The position numbers were made by a program, and so were the translations under genes. A stretch of 15,418 bases of DNA from Candidatus Dormiibacterota bacterium (GTDB lineage Bacteria; Chloroflexota; Dormibacteria; UBA8260): NCBI GenBank assembly GCA_955652545.1, contig CATPCA010000206.1, positions 1 through 15,418 on the forward strand, given 5' to 3'. The notes under the pieces were generated by a model, which searched no databases, had not been told where the DNA came from, and worked only from the letters and a program-made list of their open reading frames with translations. Shown here piece by piece: positions 7,804 through 13,264 of this stretch (position 1 is the first letter of the stretch; each line of letters begins with the position of its first letter).

Positions 7804-9468
7804 ATGGAGGCCGTCACCACCCTTGGCGGGTTCGCCGTGACCGCGGACGCCATCGCAGCCACGGGGTCCAAGAAGGCCAAGGTACGGCTGCTCGCCGACC
7901 ACCTGGTGCGGCTCGATCCGCCGCGGTTGCTGCTGGCCACGCGCTACTTCGCCGGACGGGTGTTCGCGCCAGGTGATCCGCGGACGCTCAACGTCGGCGG
8001 CGCGGCGCTGTACAAGGTGCTCCGGGCGGCAACCGGCGTCGACGACGCTGAGCTCAGTGCCGCTTACAGGCGCCATGGTGACGGTGGCGACACCACCGCC
8101 GAGGTGCTCGCCACGGCGCGACCGAATGCGACGTACGAAGGCATCGACCTGCTCGACCTCGAGCGTGCTTTCTCGGCCATCGCCACGGGCGCGGGGCCGA
8201 AGGCGCGCGAGGCGGCGCTGGCCGCGTTGCTCGCCCGCTGCTCGCCGGGCGAGGGACGCTACGTGGTCAAGCTGATGACCGGTGACATGCGTATCGGCCT
8301 GCGCGAGGGACTGGTGGAGGAGGCGATCGGCATCGCGTTCGACCGGCCCCCTGCGGACGTCGCCAGGGCGGTGATGCTGCTCAGTGATCTCGGCGAGGTC
8401 GCCTGCCTGGTTGCCCGCGGCGAGAGCGCCGACCGGCCGCGCTTCTTCGCGCCGCTCCGCTTCATGCTGGCGTCACCGGTGGCCGATGCGCAGGAGGCGG
8501 TGCGGCGCATGGGCGAAGAGGTGTGGGTCGAGGACAAGTACGACGGCGTGCGCTGCCAGCTGCACCGCGGCGATGGACGGGTGGCACTGTACAGCCGCGA
8601 CCTCAACGACGTCACCGAGCAGTTTCCCGAGGTCGTCGACGCGGCCGCGCACATCCCCGACGTCATCCTCGACGGCGAGGTGCTCGCCTTTCGCGATGGT
8701 CGGGTGCTGCCGTTCCACGACCTACAGACGCGGCTCGGACGACGCAACCCGTCGGCGGCGATGCGCAAGAGCGTGCCGGTCATCTACGTGGCCTGGGACC
8801 TGCTTCTGCACGGTGATGCGTCATTGCTCGACGTGCCTCTTCGGGAGCGACGCCGCCGTTTGGAGTCGCTCTCACTCGGCGACGGGTTCGCGCTGGCCCA
8901 TCTCGAGCCTGCGGTCGGCGCCGACGCCGTCGACGAGCGTTTCACAGCGGCACGGGCGCGCCGCAACGAGGGGCTGATGCTGAAGGACCCGGACTCCACC
9001 TACACCCCGGGTCGACGGGGCCTGGCGTGGCTGAAGTTGAAACGACCGCTGGACACGCTGGACGTCGTGGTGGTCGGCGCCGAGTGGGGCCATGGCAAGC
9101 GTCGTGGAGTGCTCAGCGATGTGACCTTCGCCGTTCCCGACGACGGGGGTGAGCTGGTCACCATCGGCAAGGCGTACACCGGGCTCACCGACGCGGAGAT
9201 CGCGGAGATGACGACGCTGCTGCTCGACATCACCACCGAGGACCGCGGCCACTACCGCAGTGTGCGCCCGCAGATCGTGCTCGAGGTGGCCTTCGACGCC
9301 GTGCAACGGTCCAGCCGGCACCGCTCCGGGTACGCGCTGCGCTTTCCGCGGATCGCACGCTGGCGGCACGACAAGCCGGTCGAAGAGATCGACAGACTCG
9401 AGCGCGTCGCCGCCATCGCCTCCAGCCAGGCGCACGATCGCGAACAGCTCATCGACCCCGCTGGTTGA
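7804..9468 (+). CDS. lig: ATP-dependent DNA ligase (LigB / archaeal-type)
   Basis: Seals nicks in duplex DNA using ATP through an enzyme-adenylate intermediate. The protein is 554 aa. An N-terminal DNA-binding domain (about 1-205, with MTGDMRIGLREGLVEEAI near 158-175) is followed by the adenylation domain. Motif I is EDKYDGVR, with nucleophile Lys245. Motif III is SRDLNDVT (264-271), motif IV EGLMLKD (389-395) and motif V WLKLKR (409-414). The C-terminal OB domain carries the motif VI region FPRIARWRHDK (514-524). Length and motif order match bacterial LigB-type and archaeal-type ligases. The start is the ATG at 7804, where homology to the family begins. No Ku, LigD-like or Lhr/exonuclease partner is present, so a role in end-joining is not supported. 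Divergent from the HD phosphohydrolase across 81 nt. Confidence 0.93.
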   Translation: MEAVTTLGGFAVTADAIAATGSKKAKVRLLADHLVRLDPPRLLLATRYFAGRVFAPGDPRTLNVGGAALYKVLRAATGVDDAELSAAYRRHGDGGDTTAEVLATARPNATYEGIDLLDLERAFSAIATGAGPKAREAALAALLARCSPGEGRYVVKLMTGDMRIGLREGLVEEAIGIAFDRPPADVARAVMLLSDLGEVACLVARGESADRPRFFAPLRFMLASPVADAQEAVRRMGEEVWVEDKYDGVRCQLHRGDGRVALYSRDLNDVTEQFPEVVDAAAHIPDVILDGEVLAFRDGRVLPFHDLQTRLGRRNPSAAMRKSVPVIYVAWDLLLHGDASLLDVPLRERRRRLESLSLGDGFALAHLEPAVGADAVDERFTAARARRNEGLMLKDPDSTYTPGRRGLAWLKLKRPLDTLDVVVVGAEWGHGKRRGVLSDVTFAVPDDGGELVTIGKAYTGLTDAEIAEMTTLLLDITTEDRGHYRSVRPQIVLEVAFDAVQRSSRHRSGYALRFPRIARWRHDKPVEEIDRLERVAAIASSQAHDREQLIDPAG

Positions 9469-9491
9469 GTGGTAGCGCCGTCCACTCAGCC
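9463..9491. terminator. Bidirectional hairpin terminator candidate between convergent genes
   Basis: TGAGTGG (9466-9472) and CCACTCA (9482-9488) are perfect inverted repeats. They extend by a G-U pair and two G-C pairs to 9463-9491, giving about a 10-bp stem with a 9-nt loop. The arms contain the ligase TGA (9466-9468) and, on the other strand, the membrane-protein TGA (9488-9486). There is no U-tract, as is common for GC-rich actinobacterial terminators. Confidence 0.5.
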
Positions 9492-10961
9492 TCCGGCACA
9501 GGGCAGCGCGGTCACCGCAGTGAACGACGGGGCCAGGAACAGCGTCTGGCTGTTCGCCTGCGCAACGCTCGTCCAACCGGCTCCCTGCAGCTCGGTGGCG
9601 AGGCGGCCCGCCGACGTGATCACAGCGTCCGTGTGACTGTCGCGCAGCAGTTGAAGCGCGCTCGGGTCGTCGACAACTCCGGCGGCGACACGCACGTAGT
9701 CGACAACCACCCCCGCCCCGAGCGCGGCATCGTTCCCGTACACGTACACGTGCATCTGCGGCCACGCCCTGTCGATGGCGTAACCCGCCTCTGCGTATGG
9801 CAACCAGAGCCGCACCGGGTGATGCGTCGCCTGCAGGTCCGCCAGGAGGCACGTGGGGAACCTCGTGGCGACCGCCGTGTCCTGGGTGTCCAGCGACAGT
9901 CTTGTGACCGCGGCCACCACGATCGCGGCACCCGCTGCCAGTGCGATCGTCGGGAGCGGCAGCCGCCTGCTCGGCAGCCGGTACCGGATGGGGAGCAGCT
10001 CGGCGAGCGACGGCGACAGCAGGGCCACCGCGATGGCGATGTTGCGCACGGCTAGCAGGGCTGCGCCAACACCGATCACCGCCAGGACCACCTGGCTCGG
10101 CCGGAGCCTGTGGCGGCTGAAGGCCATCGACATGGCGGTGGCGACGATGAGCAGCGCCAGAGGCAGCATCGCCAACGTGGTGAAATCGGGCGACTGCCAC
10201 TCCTGGATCAACTGGTGTGCAGCCGGGGTGCTGCCCAGCAGGGCGTACCGGTAGAGGTCGATGCCGTTGGGGTTGAGGAGGGCGGCCACACCGCAGAGCA
10301 GCAGGGCTGTGGCCGCGGTGACGAGACGTGTTCGCCGCACAGCGTCGAGCTGGTGTCGCCACCACGTGTCGAGCAGGCCCCCCGCGAGCGCGGCGACCAG
10401 GATTCCCAGCCCGACGGCGAAGCCGGCGTGCAGGTTTGCCCAGAGCACGACGAGCGGGACCAGCAGCCAGATGCCGCGCCCACCTCGGCGCAGGTGACGG
10501 TCGAGCAGGAAGAGCGACCAGCAGAGCAGCGCGAACGTCAGCATCTGCGGGCGAGTTCCCGTGATCGACTGCATCGCCTTGGCGCCGAGCAGCAGGACAA
10601 CGCCGACGTTGAACCCTGACGCCCCGTGTTGACGGGCGATCCAAGCCAGCGCCAACAGCCCGGTCCACGTCACCAGCCCGACCACCACGGCGAGGCCGGC
10701 GAGCCCGACCACGCCGTGCACGGCCCAGAACAGCAGCTCCGACAGCCATTCGTGCGCCACCAGCGGCGCACCGTTGGCGGTGTACGAGAAGAATTCGGTG
10801 TGCGGGACTGAGTGGTTGTCGGCGATCCACTGGCCCAACCGCAGGTGCCACCACAGGTCGGGGTCGCCGGTGGCGTCGAGGCAGAGCGGCAGCGCCAGGA
10901 GCGCGGCGGCGATGAACCACAGACGCCCGCCGGTGTCCGGGCGGCTCTTGCTGACACCCAC
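9486..10961 (-). CDS. Polytopic membrane protein, GT-C glycosyltransferase-like
   Basis: Integral membrane protein of 491 aa with one N-terminal hydrophobic segment (about 14-29) and roughly eight to ten more up to about 355. A hydrophilic C-terminal domain of about 130 residues follows, probably extracytoplasmic. The loop after TM1 has DPDLWWHLRLGQWI (33-46) and FFSYTANGAPLVAHEWL (57-73). Such acidic D-x-D/WWH loops occur in GT-C-fold enzymes and in a family of uncharacterised membrane proteins. Further family-like motifs are TRPQML (136-141), WANLHAGFAVG (174-184), LNPNGIDLYRY (229-239) and VRNIAI (305-310). The start is GTG at 10961, 36 nt after the deaminase stop, so the two are probably co-oriented and may be co-transcribed. 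Enzymatic activity is inference. It could transfer a lipid-linked sugar or have no catalytic role. Confidence 0.8.
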   Translation of the reverse strand: MGVSKSRPDTGGRLWFIAAALLALPLCLDATGDPDLWWHLRLGQWIADNHSVPHTEFFSYTANGAPLVAHEWLSELLFWAVHGVVGLAGLAVVVGLVTWTGLLALAWIARQHGASGFNVGVVLLLGAKAMQSITGTRPQMLTFALLCWSLFLLDRHLRRGGRGIWLLVPLVVLWANLHAGFAVGLGILVAALAGGLLDTWWRHQLDAVRRTRLVTAATALLLCGVAALLNPNGIDLYRYALLGSTPAAHQLIQEWQSPDFTTLAMLPLALLIVATAMSMAFSRHRLRPSQVVLAVIGVGAALLAVRNIAIAVALLSPSLAELLPIRYRLPSRRLPLPTIALAAGAAIVVAAVTRLSLDTQDTAVATRFPTCLLADLQATHHPVRLWLPYAEAGYAIDRAWPQMHVYVYGNDAALGAGVVVDYVRVAAGVVDDPSALQLLRDSHTDAVITSAGRLATELQGAGWTSVAQANSQTLFLAPSFTAVTALPCAGG

Positions 10962-10970
10962 GCGGGGCGA

Positions 10971-10976
10971 ACTATG
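10971..10976 (-). promoter_or_regulatory. -10-like element before the GT-C-like gene
   Basis: CATAGT on the minus strand (four of six to TATAAT) ends 9 nt before the GTG at 10961, inside the 36-nt gap after the deaminase. No Shine-Dalgarno precedes this GTG. An internal leaderless promoter is possible, but operon read-through would also work. Confidence 0.3.
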
Positions 10977-10997
10977 CCAGAGGCTCGGGCGCGTGAC

Positions 10998-11573
10998 CTA
11001 CGTCTTGTTGAAACCGATCACCGCCGCAAAGAGATCTGGCGTGTCCATGCCGGGGTCACCCACCTGCTCGAAGCTGGTGAAGCGGGCGCGCAGGGCGGCG
11101 TACTGGGCGGCGAGGGCGGGATCGCCATACGCCTCGGTGGGATCCCACGGGTGGAGGTAGTGGACTTCGGTGATGCCCGCCTGGAGCATCTCCTTGAGGC
11201 ACCCGAAGCACGGCTGGGTGGTGGACGTCAGCGATGCCCCAAGGGTCTGCTGGCCGAAGCGAGCGGCGGTGAGGATGGCATTCTGCTCGGCGTGCACGCA
11301 GACGCAGATGTCGTAGGCGCCACCGCGGAGCGAGGTGCTGACGTCGCGCTGCGAACACCGATGGCAGCCGCCGTCGCTGCAGTTGGGCATGCCGAACGGG
11401 GTGCCGTTGTAGCCGGTGCTCACCACCCGACCCTCGCGGGTGATGACAGCGCCGACACGGCGGCCGAGGCAGTCGGCCCGGCTCCGCGCCGCAAGGGCGA
11501 TCAGCAGGAAGTAGAGGTTCTTGTCCGGGCGGGCGCTGCGCCCGATCGGTTGGGTCGAGGTGTCGGCCGTCAT
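10998..11573 (-). CDS. dCMP/CMP deaminase family protein (zinc-dependent)
   Basis: Predicted cytosolic deaminase of 191 aa, converting deoxycytidylate (or a related cytidine nucleotide) to the uridine form for dTMP supply. The catalytic zinc site is HAEQNAI (His94, Glu96) with PCFGC (Cys122, Cys125). An upstream Cys-rich insertion, NCSDGGCHRC (Cys65, Cys70, Cys73), after GYNGTPFGMP is as in dCMP deaminase/ComEB-like proteins and may hold a second zinc. A C-terminal extension after about 145 lacks obvious motifs. The ATG at 11573 is preceded by GATAGT at 8 nt and not by a Shine-Dalgarno. The gene precedes the GT-C-like membrane gene on the same strand by 36 nt. Substrate preference for dCMP over other cytidine derivatives is inferred from family resemblance only. 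Confidence 0.9.
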   Translation of the reverse strand: MTADTSTQPIGRSARPDKNLYFLLIALAARSRADCLGRRVGAVITREGRVVSTGYNGTPFGMPNCSDGGCHRCSQRDVSTSLRGGAYDICVCVHAEQNAILTAARFGQQTLGASLTSTTQPCFGCLKEMLQAGITEVHYLHPWDPTEAYGDPALAAQYAALRARFTSFEQVGDPGMDTPDLFAAVIGFNKT

Positions 11574-11581
11574 GGCCGCAC

Positions 11582-11587
11582 ACTATC
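11582..11587 (-). promoter_or_regulatory. -10-like element for the deaminase gene (leaderless candidate)
   Basis: GATAGT on the minus strand (four of six to TATAAT) ends 8 nt before the ATG at 11573. The interval holds no Shine-Dalgarno sequence. Confidence 0.4.
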
Positions 11588-11624
11588 GCGCCTCGGCCGT
11601 CGGCCCGCCTGCGCGACGACGGGG

Positions 11625-11630
11625 TAGGCT
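11625..11630 (+). promoter_or_regulatory. -10-like element for the tRNA gene
   Basis: TAGGCT fits TANNNT and ends 10 nt before the first base of the tRNA, a usual distance for a short 5' leader removed by RNase P. No strong -35 is visible. Confidence 0.35.
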
Positions 11631-11640
11631 GTCGGCCCGC

Positions 11641-11714
11641 GGGCGGGTAGCTCAGCCGGTTAGAGCACGGGGCTCATAACCCCAGGGTCGCAGGTTCGAA
11701 TCCTGCCCCGCCCA
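11641..11714 (+). tRNA. tRNA-Met (anticodon CAU), probably elongator
   Basis: A 74-nt cloverleaf can be folded by hand. The acceptor stem is GGGCGGG (11641-11647) with CCCGCCC (11707-11713), discriminator A11714. The D arm is GCTC/GAGC, the anticodon loop CTCATAA (anticodon CAU), and the T arm GCAGG-TTCGAAT-CCTGC. CCA is not encoded. G1-C72 is paired, which argues against an initiator. However, the anticodon stem has four consecutive G-C pairs (G28-G31 with C39-C42), an initiator-like trait, and position 27-43 is a C-A mismatch. A lysidine-modified tRNA-Ile(CAU) cannot be excluded from the gene sequence alone. GTTTT follows directly (11716-11720) and could aid termination. Confidence 0.93.
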
Positions 11715-11783
11715 CGTTTTGTGATGTCTCAGGCCCTGCGTCTTCTGCTGTGCGCCTGCGCTCATCGTGCTTCCTCCAACGAG

Positions 11784-11907
11784 TTGCACCCAACCCGGAC
11801 AAACTGGCCGGCGGTGAGCAGCATTCGTGGCCGCGATTGCAGCCGGTTTGCAACGTCGCCCAGGTCTGTGGCCCAGCCCGCGCCACGTCACTGCAAGAGC
11901 GCTGCAA
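11784..11907. promoter_or_regulatory. Array of five TGCA-core hexamers, possible operator region
   Basis: The hexamers are TTGCAC (11784-11789), TTGCAG (11837-11842), TTGCAA (11848-11853), CTGCAA (11891-11896) and CTGCAA (11902-11907). Start-to-start distances are 53, 11, 43 and 11 nt, each close to a whole number of helical turns. The two inner pairs have the same 5-nt spacer length and are roughly inverted relative to each other. The last copy lies 17 nt before TATGCT. A DNA-binding regulator site is an inference; no regulator is encoded nearby. Apart from these signals I see nothing in the 11715-11958 intergenic region. Confidence 0.35.
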
Positions 11908-11930
11908 CCGGCGCCGCCTACACCTATGCT
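11902..11930 (+). promoter_or_regulatory. Promoter candidate for the NTF2-like/phosphotransferase genes
   Basis: TATGCT (11925-11930, four of six to TATAAT) has a 17-nt spacer to CTGCAA (11902-11907), which occupies the -35 position. A leader of roughly 20 nt follows, with AGAGGG (11946-11951) as a Shine-Dalgarno 7 nt before the ATG at 11959. Confidence 0.4.
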
Positions 11931-11958
11931 CCTGTACCGGAGCACAGAGGGTTCTGAC

Positions 11959-12204
11959 ATGAGCGACGTCATCGATCGTTTCACGGCGGCAATCGAGGGG
12001 GCGACGATCCCGGACCAGGGCGGCGCAACCCTGGTGCAGCTCGTGCTGACCTGGGAGGAACACGGCGAGCCTCACATGTGCCACCAGGCGTACCTCATCG
12101 AGCACCGTGACGGCCGCATCACGCGCGACACGGTATGGTGCGGTGGCCGCTGGGACCCCGCGCTCATGGCGCAGATGGCCGAGGCGAATGCCGTCCACGC
12201 CTGA
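11959..12204 (+). CDS. Short NTF2/SnoaL-like protein, apparently lacking the central part of the fold
   Basis: Small soluble protein of 81 aa. The C-terminal two thirds, with LVLTWEEHGEPHMCHQAYLI then RDGRITRDTVWCGGRW, resembles the last strands of NTF2-like (SnoaL-type) proteins of about 130-140 aa, and MSDVIDRFTAAIEGATI resembles their first helix. The middle, where such proteins normally have 'LD..VPNW'-type strands and helices, seems absent: the N-terminal helix joins almost directly to the C-terminal sheet. This comparison is from memory of the family, not an alignment. The ATG at 11959 has an AGAGGG Shine-Dalgarno at 7 nt. The 3' end overlaps the phosphotransferase start by 17 nt, suggesting coupled translation. 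Activity is unknown; it may be a decayed gene or a binding partner of its neighbour. Confidence 0.65.
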   Translation: MSDVIDRFTAAIEGATIPDQGGATLVQLVLTWEEHGEPHMCHQAYLIEHRDGRITRDTVWCGGRWDPALMAQMAEANAVHA

Positions 12205-13264
12205 ACGTCTCCCGCGATCCCCTGGCGCGGTGGTGGTGGCGTCGTCTGTCGAGGAGTTGCTCGCGGACGTCGACGAGCGCCGGCCGTTCAAGACCAGTGA
12301 CTCCCGGTCGGGAAGCCGTTTCGAGAGGGTCAGCATCGGCGGCGTCCCGATGATCCTCAAGTACCTGTGTGTCGACGACGACTGGATCATGCGGGGCACC
12401 GGCGACCTGGACTGCCGCGTCCTCACGTTGATCGAGTCGGGCGTGGTCGACCAGCTGCCGGAGTGCATCGACCATGCCACTGTGGCGGCGGCGCCGTACG
12501 TTTCGCAGCATGGACATCGCGGCGCAGCGCTGATGATGCGTGACGTCGGACACCTGCTCGTCCCGCCCGGGGACGCGGTCATCGCGCCCGACAGCCACCG
12601 GCGCTATCTCGAGCACATGGCGGCGCTGCACGCGCAGTGGTGGGAACGTGCGGCCGCGGTCGACGCCTTCCCGCTCGCACACCACTACACGTTCCTGACG
12701 CCAACGATGGCGGAGATCGAAGCCGAGCGAGGAGGCAGCGACCCGGTGCCGAAGGCGGTGATGCAGGGTTGGGACGCGCTGCGCCACGCATCGCCGGGAA
12801 TGGCTGCAACGCTCGGCGAGCTGGCCGCGGACCCCGGTCCCCTGGTTGCCGGGCTGCGCACGACGCCGTTGACCCTGGTGCACGGTGACTGGAAGCTCGG
12901 CAACCTGGGTGAGCACGCCGACGGCCGCACCGTGCTCCTCGATTGGGACCGTTGCGGGGTCGCGCCGGCAACGTTGGACCTCGCCTGGTACCTGGCGGTC
13001 AACAGCGCACGTCTCCCGGAGAGCAAGGAAGACGCGATCGCCGCCTATCGAGCCGCGCTGGAGCGACTGGGTGTGGCCACCGCGGGTTGGTGGGACCGGC
13101 AGCTGGCGCTGACCCTGGTCGGTGCCGCTCTGCAACTGGCGTGGAACAAGGCCGGCCAGCCTGAGGAGCTGGGATGGTGGCAGGACCGGGTCACCGAGGG
13201 GGAGCGTTTCCTAGCTGCGATCAGGCCGACGGCACCGCCGCGGTCGGGTCGATGGTCACGGTGA
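12188..13264 (+). CDS. APH-fold phosphotransferase (aminoglycoside/choline kinase-like)
   Basis: Predicted cytosolic ATP-dependent small-molecule kinase of 358 aa. A likely ATP-binding Lys is in GVPMILKYL (Lys58). The catalytic loop is VHGDWKLGN, with Asp234 and Asn239. The metal-binding DFG-equivalent is LLDWDRCGVAP (Asp252/Asp254). APATLDLAWYL after it is typical of the APH family. The ATG at 12188 is preferred because it overlaps the end of the NTF2-like gene by 17 nt. GTG codons at 12230-12236 are alternative starts that would remove a 14- to 16-residue Pro/Arg-rich lead. The 3' end overlaps the convergent malic enzyme by 44 nt. The substrate is unknown, and antibiotic resistance should not be assumed, since most chromosomal members phosphorylate other metabolites. 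Confidence 0.85.
   Translation: MPSTPERLPRSPGAVVVASSVEELLADVDERRPFKTSDSRSGSRFERVSIGGVPMILKYLCVDDDWIMRGTGDLDCRVLTLIESGVVDQLPECIDHATVAAAPYVSQHGHRGAALMMRDVGHLLVPPGDAVIAPDSHRRYLEHMAALHAQWWERAAAVDAFPLAHHYTFLTPTMAEIEAERGGSDPVPKAVMQGWDALRHASPGMAATLGELAADPGPLVAGLRTTPLTLVHGDWKLGNLGEHADGRTVLLDWDRCGVAPATLDLAWYLAVNSARLPESKEDAIAAYRAALERLGVATAGWWDRQLALTLVGAALQLAWNKAGQPEELGWWQDRVTEGERFLAAIRPTAPPRSGRWSR

Noticed and set aside
7723..8076. N-terminal extension of the HD phosphohydrolase
   Set aside because: It would overlap the start of the ligase gene antisense; the GTG at 7722 with its GAGG site matches the family start.
8872..10920. 682-residue minus-strand frame across the ligase end and GT-C-like gene
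   Set aside because: Frame-shifted shadow of the GT-C-like gene joined to antisense ligase; no membrane pattern or motif of its own.
11641..11958. tRNA as integration site of a mobile element
   Set aside because: No integrase gene and no second copy of the tRNA 3' end was found downstream in the window.
11674..12582. Minus-strand frames over the tRNA whose translation ends in GFEPATLGL or contains QDSNLRPWGYEP
   Set aside because: These peptides are well-known artefacts of translating the antisense of tRNA genes.
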